Source: UBA1231 sp045652765
Lineage (GTDB): Bacteria > Bacillota_I > Bacilli_A > ML615J-28 > CAG-313
DNA length: 64,000 nucleotides
Direction: 5' to 3'
Assembly: GCA_045652765.1 (NCBI GenBank)
Contig: JAZOLG010000020.1
Coordinates: 62,001 to 126,000 of the forward strand
Shown one piece after another: positions 8,862 to 16,565 of the stretch. The stretch's first letter is position 1. The number at the start of each line of letters is the position of its first letter. The notes below the pieces were generated by a model. It worked only from the letters and a program-made list of their open reading frames with translations. It was not told where the DNA came from and did not search any database. The position numbers and the translations under genes were made by a program.

Positions 8862-9167
8862 ATGGAAAAACAAAAAAATATAATGGATCAAATTTTAGAT
8901 GAAAATAACAATGATAATATAATCTTGTATAATGAAAACGGTGAAGAAGTGGAATTTGAACAAATAGCCATCATTCCATTAAATGATAATGTATATCTTA
9001 TTTTAAAACCAGTTGTTTTATTTGAAGGAATGCAAGAAAACGAAGGATTAGTATTCCTTATCGAAGAATATGAAGATGATACAAAATTCAAATTATGTGT
9101 TGAAGAAGATATAATTGATGAAGTGTTTAAAATATATGATTCATTATGTATGAATAATGAAAAATAA
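8862..9167 (+). CDS. DUF1292 (YrzB-like) protein
   Basis: This is a small acidic 101-residue protein. The core ENGEEVEFEQIAIIPLNDNVYLILKP and the later LVFLIEEYEDD fit the DUF1292/YrzB family common in Bacilli, whose function is not known. In Bacillus the family sits with yrrK/yrzL, but here it follows the MATE gene with a good GGAGG site and is probably cotranscribed with it. It has no signal peptide, so it is cytoplasmic. Its terminator follows directly. Confidence 0.75.
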   Translation: MEKQKNIMDQILDENNNDNIILYNENGEEVEFEQIAIIPLNDNVYLILKPVVLFEGMQENEGLVFLIEEYEDDTKFKLCVEEDIIDEVFKIYDSLCMNNEK

Positions 9168-9173
9168 AACTAT

Positions 9174-9200
9174 CACTTACTATTAAAGTAAGTGGTTTTT
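9174..9200 (+). terminator. Intrinsic terminator after DUF1292 gene
   Basis: CACTTAC (9174-9180) pairs with GTAAGTG (9188-9194), followed by TTTTT. Confidence 0.85.
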
Positions 9201-9285
9201 ACTTATAGATAAAATAATAACATCAATTATTAACTTTAGTTAGGGTGTATATGCTATCTATGTTTGTGTATATAAAAATAATTTA

Positions 9286-9294
9286 TGATATAAT
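9286..9294 (+). promoter_or_regulatory. Extended -10 promoter upstream of murC
   Basis: TGATATAAT at 9286-9294 is the best -10 in the 291-bp gap before murC. The -35 is weak (TTGTGT, 9264-9269, 19-bp spacing). It implies an untranslated leader of about 155 nt. Confidence 0.45.
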
Positions 9295-9419
9295 GTTTTT
9301 AATAAATCAATTAAAACTACAAAAAATATTTTTAAGATTTTTTTAAAAGATATCATTGAATAGTTGGTTCAAATAAAACTGGATATTAGAAAGTATAAAT
9401 TTTATTTAATTAAATATAA

Positions 9420-9458
9420 AAATCATCATTTGCATATAATGCAAGTGGTGATTTTTTT
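9420..9458 (+). promoter_or_regulatory. Terminator-like hairpin that buries the murC ribosome site
   Basis: A 16-bp stem (9420-9435 with 9439-9454, two G-U pairs, 3-nt loop) is followed by a T run that abuts the murC ATG at 9459. The only Shine-Dalgarno candidate, GGTGA (9447-9451), is inside the 3' arm. It could attenuate transcription, block translation, or both. The rest of the leader (9301-9419) is AT-rich with no T-box or known riboswitch motif that I recognise. Confidence 0.6.
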
Positions 9459-10661
9459 ATGAAGTATTATTTAGTTGGTATTAAAGGTAGTGGTATGGCA
9501 GCACTGGCTTGCTTTTTAAAATCTATTGGGCATGATGTTATAGGCAGTGACACAATAAATGATTATGGTTTTGAAAGTAAGTTGCAAACTATAGGGATTA
9601 ATATTTTGCCATTTTCAAAAGATAATATTAAAAGTGATTATATATATATAATTAGTAATGCTTACCAAAAAGATTTTATTGAAGTAAAAGAAATTATTAA
9701 ACAAAATTATTCTTATTTTTACTATCATGAATTTATTAGTACTTTGAAAGGAATTCATATTGCAGTTAGTGGTACACATGGTAAAACAACTACAACTACC
9801 TTTTTAAAAGATTTGTTAATAGATCAGTCAATTGCATATATTATTGGTGATGGGACTGGTGGAGGAAAGCCAAATTATAAATATTTGATCTATGAAGCAT
9901 GTGAATATCAAGATCATTTTTTAGCTTATAATCCTGATATTTTAGTAATAACAAATATTGACTTTGATCATCCGGATTACTTTAAAGATATATATGATGT
10001 TCAAAAGTCATTTGATAAATTAAAGACAAAATCCAAATCTGTTATTGAACTAAACAAAAATGATTATGAAATACTTGAAACATCAAATCAAAAAACAATG
10101 TTTAAATATTTAGAAAATATATATATTACTAATTTAGTTGGTAAACATTTAATCGAAGATTTGGTACTATGTTTAAAGGTCTTAACGATGCTTGGTTTTA
10201 ATTTTGAATATATCCAAACACGCTTAGAAAAGTTACGTTTACCCAAAAGAAGAAGCGAGGAAACTAAAATTAAAAATACAATTATTATTGAAGATTATGG
10301 CCATCACCCAAACGAAATTAAGGCATTAGAAGAAATGATTAGAACAAAGTATCCTAGATATTTTATAACTTGTATTTTCCAACCACACACCTATTCCAGA
10401 ACGTTAAAATTCTATAAAGAGTTTATAGAAAGTTTAGAAAAGTTTGATAAAGTATATATAGATGATGTTTTTTCATCTAAAAGAGAACCCTACGATTTAA
10501 CTAAACAAAATCAAATAAATTATTTATTTAATATGTTCGAAAAATATGAAGATTTAAATGTTTATAATATCGACTTTCATGAAGAACAAATAATAGTTTT
10601 GTTAGGTGCAGGCAACGTGCACACTAGATTTAAAGAAAAACTTAAAAATGAAAAAGAATGA
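9459..10661 (+). CDS. murC: UDP-N-acetylmuramate--L-alanine ligase
   Basis: The cytoplasmic enzyme adds L-Ala to UDP-MurNAc, the first step of peptidoglycan peptide synthesis. Its 400 residues make it somewhat shorter than the usual 430-460. The order of motifs is right: N-terminal GIKGSGMAALA nucleotide fold, ATP loop SGTHGKTTTT (about 107-116), NIDFDHPDYF, then EDYGHHPNEI and FQPHTYSRT in the C-terminal domain. The ligase Mpl, which recycles whole tripeptides, shares these motifs, and the muropeptide genes downstream make that alternative worth keeping. The murC-then-ccpA order is like that in Bacillus. The initiation region is buried in a strong hairpin. Confidence 0.85.
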   Translation: MKYYLVGIKGSGMAALACFLKSIGHDVIGSDTINDYGFESKLQTIGINILPFSKDNIKSDYIYIISNAYQKDFIEVKEIIKQNYSYFYYHEFISTLKGIHIAVSGTHGKTTTTTFLKDLLIDQSIAYIIGDGTGGGKPNYKYLIYEACEYQDHFLAYNPDILVITNIDFDHPDYFKDIYDVQKSFDKLKTKSKSVIELNKNDYEILETSNQKTMFKYLENIYITNLVGKHLIEDLVLCLKVLTMLGFNFEYIQTRLEKLRLPKRRSEETKIKNTIIIEDYGHHPNEIKALEEMIRTKYPRYFITCIFQPHTYSRTLKFYKEFIESLEKFDKVYIDDVFSSKREPYDLTKQNQINYLFNMFEKYEDLNVYNIDFHEEQIIVLLGAGNVHTRFKEKLKNEKE

Positions 10662-10678
10662 AAATATTTTCATTTCTA

Positions 10679-10707
10679 TTGAAAAAATAATATATTAATA
10701 GTATAAT
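10679..10707 (+). promoter_or_regulatory. Promoter of ccpA-tyrS
   Basis: TTGAAA (10679-10684), a 17-bp spacer and TATAAT (10702-10707). Just upstream is an 18-bp AT-rich palindrome (10657-10674) across the murC stop. Confidence 0.82.
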
Positions 10708-10736
10708 AAGACGTAAAATAATTTAGGAGGTGCTCA

Positions 10737-11762
10737 ATGAACCAAATCAAGATTTATGATGTAGCAGGTGCAGCTGGTGTTTCTTTAGCAACAGTATCTA
10801 GAGTTTTAAATCATCCAGAAAAAGTTAAACCAGCAACAAGAGAAAAGATTGAACGTATTATTAAAGAATTGGGATACAAGCCTAACTTAAATGCAAAAGG
10901 ACTAGCTAGTTCTAAATCAACTACAGTTGCGGTTGTTGTTCCTGAACTTACTAGAAGTAGTATTGCTGAAATGATTAATGGTATTGCCGATTGTGCAAGA
11001 CGCCGTGGTTACTTATTAAGATTATTTGTAAATAATAAAAATATTCGTGATAATGATGCATTAGAAAAAGAACATGAATTATGGCAAGATGTTGTAGCAT
11101 CTGGTGTTGATGGCGTTTTATATATCAATGATGAAATTACAGAAGAACATGAAAAAATGTTATTAAATATCCCAATGGATGTTGTATTAACAAATACAGT
11201 ATGTTCTAATCCTCGTATTGCGATGGCTTCACTTGATTATAAGAAAGCCGCATACGAAATTACTAAAGATATGATTAGACGTGGTAATACAAAAATTTGG
11301 ATGATCACAACACTTCGTAAATATGTGATGAATGATTTAAAGGTTGATGGTTATTTAGAAGCAATGAAAGAAGCTAACCTTGAACCACGCGTCATTTCTG
11401 TATCAGGTAAAACTGAGCTTAATGAAGTAGATTATAATGAAATATTACAAAATGAACATCCTGAAGTTGCGATCGTTGTTCGTGATTCAATGGCTGTATC
11501 GTTTATAAATGTAGCAAGACTTTTACATATCCATATTCCGGATGATATGCAAGTAATTGGATTCCAAAATACAAGATATGCTGAACTTTCAAGACCAAAG
11601 TTGACATGTGTTGAAACTCCAATTTATGATATTGGTGAAAAAGCTATGGACTTACTTACAAATCTAATGGAAAGAGAAGAAGAAACAGAAGATATGCCAG
11701 ACTTAAAACAATATGTAGATTATAGTGTAGTATGGCGTGATAGTACGAAAAAGGAGAACTAG
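10737..11762 (+). CDS. ccpA: LacI-family regulator, CcpA-like catabolite control protein
   Basis: The 341-residue product has a LacI-type helix-turn-helix (about 4-50, IYDVAGAAGVSLATVSRVLN), the hinge helix NLNAKGLASSK and a periplasmic-binding-like core. The C-terminal block (RPKLTCVETPIYDIG, then AMDLLTNLM) closely parallels the CcpA segment that contacts HPr-Ser-P. In Firmicutes CcpA with HPr-Ser-P binds cre sites and represses or activates sugar catabolism. Cre-like sites are present upstream of units C and D in this window (24075, 47317, 47360). It is cotranscribed with tyrS (3-nt gap). A dedicated amino-sugar LacI regulator remains possible, but the neighbours favour CcpA. Confidence 0.78.
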   Translation: MNQIKIYDVAGAAGVSLATVSRVLNHPEKVKPATREKIERIIKELGYKPNLNAKGLASSKSTTVAVVVPELTRSSIAEMINGIADCARRRGYLLRLFVNNKNIRDNDALEKEHELWQDVVASGVDGVLYINDEITEEHEKMLLNIPMDVVLTNTVCSNPRIAMASLDYKKAAYEITKDMIRRGNTKIWMITTLRKYVMNDLKVDGYLEAMKEANLEPRVISVSGKTELNEVDYNEILQNEHPEVAIVVRDSMAVSFINVARLLHIHIPDDMQVIGFQNTRYAELSRPKLTCVETPIYDIGEKAMDLLTNLMEREEETEDMPDLKQYVDYSVVWRDSTKKEN

Positions 11763-11765
11763 AAA

Positions 11766-12995
11766 ATGAATTTGTTTGAAGAATTAAAATGGCGTGGACT
11801 AATCCACTCAGTTACAGATGAAGCAGTAATTGAAAAGATTAATAATGGAGAAGTTACATTCTATTTAGGCGCTGACCCAACTGGAGATAGTTTACATGTT
11901 GGACACTTACTTGTATATTTATTTGCAAAAAGACTTGAATCTGTAGGTAATAAACCAATTTTCTTAATTGGTGGAGCAACAGCTTCAATTGGTGACCCAA
12001 AACCAGGTGCAGAACGTCAATTATTATCAAGAGAAACAATTGATCATAATGCAAATTGTTTATTTAATCAAGTATCTAATTTATTCCCAGCAGAAATGGT
12101 TAACAACTACAACTGGACAAAAGATTTAGATATTTTAACATTCTTAAGAACATATGGTAAGTTCTTTAATGTAAACTATATGATTAATAAAGAAACAGTT
12201 AAAGCAAGACTTGATTCAGGAATTTCTTATGCTGAATTCTCATACCAAATTCTTCAAGCTTTAGACTTTGAACATTTATATAGAACTAAAGGATGTACAT
12301 TACAAGTTGGTGGACAAGACCAATGGGGTAACATTACATCTGGACTAGAATTAATTAGAAAAATGAATGGTTCAGACGCAATAGCGTATGGTGTAACAGT
12401 TCCACTAGTATTAAAATCTGATGGTACTAAATTTGGTAAATCAGAATCAGGTGCAGTTTGGGTAGATCCAAAGAAAACTAGCCCATATCACTTCTATCAA
12501 TTCTGGATTAATACACCAGATAGTGATGTAGTAATGCGTTTAAAACAATTCACATTCTTATCTGTTGAAGAAATTATGGAACTTGAAGAATCACTAAAAA
12601 ATGAAGCGCATTTAAGAAAAGCTCAAAAGGCATTAGCAGCTGATATTACAAAATTAATTCATGGTGAAGAAGGCCTTGAAAGTGCATTAAAAATAACTAA
12701 TGCATTATTTAGCGGCAAAGTTAATGAATTAACTTCAGAAGAAATTGAAATGGCATTTGATGGTATGCCTCAAGTAGAAGTAGAAGATGGAACACTTTTA
12801 ATTGATGCACTTGTTCAATGCAAAGCAGCAGGATCTAAACGTGAAGCAAGAGAATTTATTAACAATGGTGCAGTACTAGTTAACGGTGAACAACAAAAGA
12901 ACCTAGAATTTACTGTCTTAAAAGAAAATGCTATAGGTAATAAATATACTGTCGTTAGACGTGGAAAGAAAAATTACTATTTATTAAAACACTAA
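11766..12995 (+). CDS. tyrS: Tyrosyl-tRNA synthetase
   Basis: The 409-residue class I synthetase has the HIGH equivalent HVGH (DSLHVGHLL) near residue 45 and the KMSKS equivalent KFGKS. The C-terminal S4-like RNA-binding domain carries GSKREAREFINNGAVLVNG. The motif GGQDQWGNITSG is typical of bacterial TyrRS. It attaches Tyr to tRNA-Tyr in the cytoplasm. Many Firmicute tyrS genes have a T-box leader; this one lies 3 nt after ccpA and has none. A clear terminator follows. Confidence 0.97.
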   Translation: MNLFEELKWRGLIHSVTDEAVIEKINNGEVTFYLGADPTGDSLHVGHLLVYLFAKRLESVGNKPIFLIGGATASIGDPKPGAERQLLSRETIDHNANCLFNQVSNLFPAEMVNNYNWTKDLDILTFLRTYGKFFNVNYMINKETVKARLDSGISYAEFSYQILQALDFEHLYRTKGCTLQVGGQDQWGNITSGLELIRKMNGSDAIAYGVTVPLVLKSDGTKFGKSESGAVWVDPKKTSPYHFYQFWINTPDSDVVMRLKQFTFLSVEEIMELEESLKNEAHLRKAQKALAADITKLIHGEEGLESALKITNALFSGKVNELTSEEIEMAFDGMPQVEVEDGTLLIDALVQCKAAGSKREAREFINNGAVLVNGEQQKNLEFTVLKENAIGNKYTVVRRGKKNYYLLKH

Positions 12996-13019
12996 GGTAC
13001 AAGTTTTGTACCTTTTTTC
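12994..13019 (+). terminator. Intrinsic terminator of ccpA-tyrS
   Basis: AAGGTACAA (12994-13002) pairs with TTGTACCTT (13006-13014), 3-nt loop, then a T run. The 5' arm overlaps the tyrS stop codon. Confidence 0.92.
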
Positions 13020-13021
13020 TT

Positions 13022-13052
13022 TTGACATATTAATACATTTTTTTCATATATT
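13022..13052 (+). promoter_or_regulatory. Possible promoter of cysK-cysE
   Basis: TTGACA (13022-13027) is a perfect -35, but the nearest -10 (TATATT, 13047-13052) is at 19-bp spacing. Confidence 0.35.
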
Positions 13053-13067
13053 GTAATAGGTGATTAA

Positions 13068-13886
13068 ATGATATATGAAAACCCCTTAGAACTTATTGGT
13101 AATACACCAGTAGTAAAATATAAAAACATATATATTAAGTTGGAGGGTTATAGCTTAACCAATTCATTAAAAGATAGATCTGCTTTATCAATTGTATTAA
13201 ATAATCTAGATAGACAGAAAACACTAGTAACATCAACTAGTGGTAACTTTGGTATATCTTTATCTTGTATTTGTGCATATCTTAAACAAAAATTAATTGT
13301 TATTATGCCAGAAGGGTTTCAAAACAAAAAACAAATTATGGAATCTTTTGGAACTATGGTTATTGAAACAAATAAAAATGATGGAATGAATGGTACAATA
13401 AGGAAACTAAAAGAATTTAATACAAATGATTATGTTGTAATTAATCAATTTACAAGTTTATATAATCCACTAGGATATATATCTTTAGTAAAAGAAATAC
13501 AGAAAGATTTCAAAAAGTTAGATTATGTAGTAGTAGGCATTGGAAGTAGTGGCACATATTATACACTTTCTAGATGTTTAAAGAAAATATATCCTAATAT
13601 TAAAATAGTTGGAGTTGAACCAGTAGATAATAATAAAATTGACGGAATCGGTAGTAATACTAAGTGGGGCATAAAGCAAAGAATTAAAGATTTGAATATA
13701 TATAAAGTAAGCGAAATAGATGCATTTAACAAAACAAAAGAGCTGTTAAGAAATGGTTATAATGTAGGTCTTTCAACAGGTGCGAATATATATGTTGGTG
13801 AGATGATTGAAAAAGAAAATCCTAGTTCTACAATCCTTGTAATATCAGCTGATAATAGTTTTAAGTATAGTGATCGGCTTGTTTAG
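13068..13886 (+). CDS. cysK: Cysteine synthase family PLP enzyme
   Basis: The 272-residue fold-type II PLP enzyme carries NSLKDRSA with the PLP Lys at about residue 35, the phosphate/substrate loop STSGNFGIS (about 56-64) and the glycine loop VGIGSSGT. O-acetylserine sulfhydrylases usually have about 300-310 residues, so this is a compact member. The overlapping downstream cysE makes O-acetylserine, so cysteine synthesis from O-acetylserine and sulfide is the natural reading. Cystathionine beta-synthase-like activity cannot be excluded by sequence. The start has AGGTGA upstream. Confidence 0.82.
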   Translation: MIYENPLELIGNTPVVKYKNIYIKLEGYSLTNSLKDRSALSIVLNNLDRQKTLVTSTSGNFGISLSCICAYLKQKLIVIMPEGFQNKKQIMESFGTMVIETNKNDGMNGTIRKLKEFNTNDYVVINQFTSLYNPLGYISLVKEIQKDFKKLDYVVVGIGSSGTYYTLSRCLKKIYPNIKIVGVEPVDNNKIDGIGSNTKWGIKQRIKDLNIYKVSEIDAFNKTKELLRNGYNVGLSTGANIYVGEMIEKENPSSTILVISADNSFKYSDRLV

Positions 13887-14379
13887 ATATCTGAAATACA
13901 TTAAATCAATTGATCCTGCTATGAAATCATATTTACAAATACTATTATTTAATGATGGATTTTGGGCATTTGTTTGGTATAAAGTTTCACACTGGTTATA
14001 TACGCATCATTTAAAAATAATTGCGTTATTTATCATGCATAGAGTAAAGATAAAAAGAGGGATTGAAATTCATCCTGCGTGTTTAATTGGTAAGAATCTA
14101 CTTATAGATCACGGTGTAGGAGTTGTAATTGGCGAAACAACAATTATTGGTGATAACTGTTTAATCTATCAAGGTGTAACATTAGGTGGAACCGGAAAAG
14201 AAAATGGAAAACGTCATCCTACAATTGGTAAAAATGTAATGATAGGCGCAGGAGCAAAAGTTCTTGGAAATATATATATCGGTGATAATGTAAAAATAGG
14301 TGCGAATGCAACTGTTTTAGATAATATAGACTCATTAAATACTGTAGTTGGGTGTAAAGGAAAAATTGTTCAAAAGTAA
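13870..14379 (+). CDS. cysE: Serine O-acetyltransferase
   Basis: The 169-residue left-handed beta-helix acyltransferase matches the short CysE/EpsC type. An N-terminal helical region (SIDPAMKSYLQILLF) is followed by hexapeptide repeats. These contain IHPACLIGKNLLIDHGVGVVIGE with the active-site His, the block YQGVTLGGTG and the C-terminal VVGCKGKIV. The start is GTG 13870, inside the last codons of cysK (17-nt overlap). TTG 13879 is the alternative, and the first ATG (13921) would cut into the domain. The overlap and lack of a separate ribosome site indicate translational coupling. It makes O-acetylserine for the enzyme upstream. Confidence 0.88.
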   Translation: MIGLFRYLKYIKSIDPAMKSYLQILLFNDGFWAFVWYKVSHWLYTHHLKIIALFIMHRVKIKRGIEIHPACLIGKNLLIDHGVGVVIGETTIIGDNCLIYQGVTLGGTGKENGKRHPTIGKNVMIGAGAKVLGNIYIGDNVKIGANATVLDNIDSLNTVVGCKGKIVQK

Positions 14380-14408
14380 TTACTATGTATTATTTAAGTT
14401 AAAAAAGA

Positions 14409-14437
14409 AAGTGTCAGAAAAAAATCTGACATTTTTT
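14409..14437 (+). terminator. Intrinsic terminator of cysK-cysE
   Basis: TGTCAGA (14412-14418) pairs with TCTGACA (14425-14431), extended by A-T pairs, and is followed by a T run. Confidence 0.9.
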
Positions 14438-14448
14438 AATATTATTTA

Positions 14449-14477
14449 TTGAAATCATATCATAAAAGTGATATAAT
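14449..14477 (+). promoter_or_regulatory. Promoter of unit A
   Basis: TTGAAA (14449-14454), a 17-bp spacer and TATAAT (14472-14477) with an extended TG at 14469-14470. Confidence 0.85.
14457..14474. promoter_or_regulatory. 18-bp inverted repeat inside the unit A promoter (candidate operator)
   Basis: ATATCA (14457-14462), 6 bp, then TGATAT (14469-14474) lies between the -35 and -10 and overlaps the -10. The dyad placement is that of a repressor site. AT-rich dyads also arise by chance. Confidence 0.35.
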
Positions 14478-14496
14478 ATATAAAATGGAGAAAAAT

Positions 14497-15588
14497 ATGA
14501 AACTTAAAGAACTAGAAAAATTAATTCAAAGCGGGGTTGAAAATGGTGCATTTCCGGGTGCAACCTTCGCTATTGTTTTTAAAGACATGATATATACCAA
14601 CTTTGTTGGTAATAAAGCACTTTATCCAAATGTTGAGCCAAATAGCCTTGATACCATTTATGATATGGCATCATGTTCTAAAGTTATTTCAACTGCAAGT
14701 GGTATATTAAAACTAATTGAAACAGGCAAAATTAGACTTTTTACAAAAGTATCTGAAATTATACCTGAGTTTATTCATAAAGATTTAACTGTATGGAATT
14801 TAGTAACACACACATCAGGACTTGTTGAATGTGTTCCAAACCATGCTAATATTAAAGACAGCAATGAGATATGGGAAAAGGTAATGAATGCTGATAAACC
14901 ATATCCATCTAATGAACATATAAAGTACTCTGATTTAAACTTTATTTTATTAGGTGAAATCATAAAAAGAGTAAGTGGAAAACCACTTGATGAATTTGTT
15001 AAATGTGAAATTTTCGATAAACTAGAAATGTATGATACTGGATATAATCCAGAAGATATCAACAGATGTGCACCAACTGAAGAAAGAAACGATTTGGTTG
15101 TGCAAGGAATAGTGCGTGGTAAAGTACACGATGAAACAGCATACACATTGGGTGGTGTTGCAGGTCATGCCGGACTTTTCTCAACCGCTAATGATACAGC
15201 AAAATTTATTCAAATGATTTTAAACAATGGAACATATAAAAACACTCAGGTATTTCCAAAGTGCATTGTTGATATGATGTATACTCCGCTTGTTAAAGAA
15301 CAAGTTGGGTTATCAGTTTTACCACTTCAAAGAAGTGTTGGTTGGATTATTAAAGATTACAATCCAGCGAGTGGAGATTTAGTAAGCAACAATACAATTC
15401 AACATACTGGATTTACCGGAACTAATCTTTGGATTGACCGTGATAATGAGGTTGGATTCTGTTTATTAACAAATAGAGTACATCCAACAAGAAGTAATCT
15501 TAAACATATGGAACTTAGACCTAAGGTCGCAAATTATTTAATTGCCAATTTAAAAGAAATAAGGGAGGAAATAAAAAATGCAAATTAA
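14497..15588 (+). CDS. Beta-lactamase-fold serine hydrolase, AmiE-like candidate
   Basis: The 363-residue beta-lactamase/DD-peptidase-fold protein (PF00144 type) has the catalytic tetrad SCSK (Ser59-Lys62), the tyrosine motif YSD and HTG in place of KTG. The start is ATG 14497 with GGAG just upstream; earlier in-frame starts overlap the promoter. There is no signal peptide, so it is cytoplasmic. In B. subtilis the muropeptide operon includes AmiE (YbbE), a protein of this fold that cleaves MurNAc-L-Ala amide bonds. The gene family present here (NamZ, NagZ, MurQ) supports the same role, but esterase activity would fit the motifs equally. It heads unit A and overlaps the next gene by 11 nt. Confidence 0.72.
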   Translation: MKLKELEKLIQSGVENGAFPGATFAIVFKDMIYTNFVGNKALYPNVEPNSLDTIYDMASCSKVISTASGILKLIETGKIRLFTKVSEIIPEFIHKDLTVWNLVTHTSGLVECVPNHANIKDSNEIWEKVMNADKPYPSNEHIKYSDLNFILLGEIIKRVSGKPLDEFVKCEIFDKLEMYDTGYNPEDINRCAPTEERNDLVVQGIVRGKVHDETAYTLGGVAGHAGLFSTANDTAKFIQMILNNGTYKNTQVFPKCIVDMMYTPLVKEQVGLSVLPLQRSVGWIIKDYNPASGDLVSNNTIQHTGFTGTNLWIDRDNEVGFCLLTNRVHPTRSNLKHMELRPKVANYLIANLKEIREEIKNAN

Positions 15589-16564
15589 ACAATTTAAATT
15601 AGCTGAACATAGTGATGTAGTATTAAACTTATGGAATGAAGTAGTTAGTGAAAAAGATTTTTATTATCAATTCGATAAAGCTGGATTTGAATCTATGCTT
15701 TATAAAAATCCACACTTCAAAGAAGAAGGTGCATTTGTAGCCTATGAAGGGGAAACATTAATTGGTTTTGCGGTTGGATTTATTCGTAATGAAGATATTG
15801 ACAATCCTAATGCACCAGGATATTTTAATACAATTGTTGTAAAAAAAGAATTTAGAAGACAAGGAGTTGGAACAGCTCTTTTAAATAGTGTTGAAGGATA
15901 TTTTAAAGCTATGGGAAAAACTGCTTCTCGTTCAGTATTCTTAAGCCCTGTAAATTGGCCATGGTATATTCCTGGAACTAATCATCATAATCATCCAGGT
16001 GCACCTGCAATTCCTGTAAATAAACCTGAGTATTTCTTCTTACTTCATAATGGCTATCACATGCAAGGTCAAATTGATGCTTTCCATTTAGACTTAGCAA
16101 AATTTGAAATGCCAGAAAATGTTTTAGCAAAAATGAAAGAAAATGAAGAAAAAGGTTTAACTATTGAAGTTTTTGATCCAAATAAACACTATGGTGTTGA
16201 CGAATTCTGTGAAGCAATTCAAAACCCAGGTTTTGCAAGATCAATCAAATATAATTTACAAAGAGAAGAACCAAGACCATTCTTAATTGTATCTGACAAT
16301 AATAGAATGGCAGGATGGACTGGTCCAATGTATACTGAATCAACTGGTCGTGGACATTTAGATGGAATTGCCGTTGATCCAAATGTACGTGGTGGTGGAC
16401 TTGGTAAAGCATTATTCTGTAAACTTTGTGAATATTCTAAAAATCAAGGTTCAAGTTTCATGACTTTCTTTACAGGTTTAGAAAACAAAGCTAGATATAT
16501 ATATTTAGCAGCCGGATTTGATATTATTCAAACATTCGGTATTCTTAGAAAGGAATTAAAATAA
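15578..16564 (+). CDS. Two-domain GNAT acetyltransferase (GlmA-like candidate)
   Basis: The 328-residue protein is two GNAT domains in tandem. Domain 1 has NTIVVKKEFRRQGVGTALL (about 85-105) and domain 2 has LDGIAVDPNVRGGGLGKALF (about 262-282). The linker carries a His/Pro-rich block WYIPGTNHHNHPGAP. In Clostridium acetobutylicum a GNAT protein, GlmA, acetylates glucosamine and glucosaminides beside MurK and NagZ. The present context is similar and the next gene encodes a deacetylase of the opposite sense. The substrate is therefore inferred. A diverged relative lies at 50879. Confidence 0.7.
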   Translation: MQIKQFKLAEHSDVVLNLWNEVVSEKDFYYQFDKAGFESMLYKNPHFKEEGAFVAYEGETLIGFAVGFIRNEDIDNPNAPGYFNTIVVKKEFRRQGVGTALLNSVEGYFKAMGKTASRSVFLSPVNWPWYIPGTNHHNHPGAPAIPVNKPEYFFLLHNGYHMQGQIDAFHLDLAKFEMPENVLAKMKENEEKGLTIEVFDPNKHYGVDEFCEAIQNPGFARSIKYNLQREEPRPFLIVSDNNRMAGWTGPMYTESTGRGHLDGIAVDPNVRGGGLGKALFCKLCEYSKNQGSSFMTFFTGLENKARYIYLAAGFDIIQTFGILRKELK

Positions 16565-16565
16565 T

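Noticed and set aside
8849..9458. tRNA or small RNA gene in the 291-bp gap before murC
   Set aside because: No cloverleaf or CCA-ended element was found; apart from a terminator, a promoter and the murC hairpin the gap is plain AT-rich DNA.
10657..10674. Perfect 18-bp AT-rich palindrome AATGAAAATATTTTCATT at the murC stop as a terminator or operator
   Set aside because: It has no T run after it, and weak A-T pairing makes a terminator unlikely; kept only as a remark in the ccpA promoter entry.
11700..11790. T-box leader before tyrS
   Set aside because: Only 3 nt separate ccpA from tyrS, and neither the ccpA leader nor the end of ccpA has the T-box motif.
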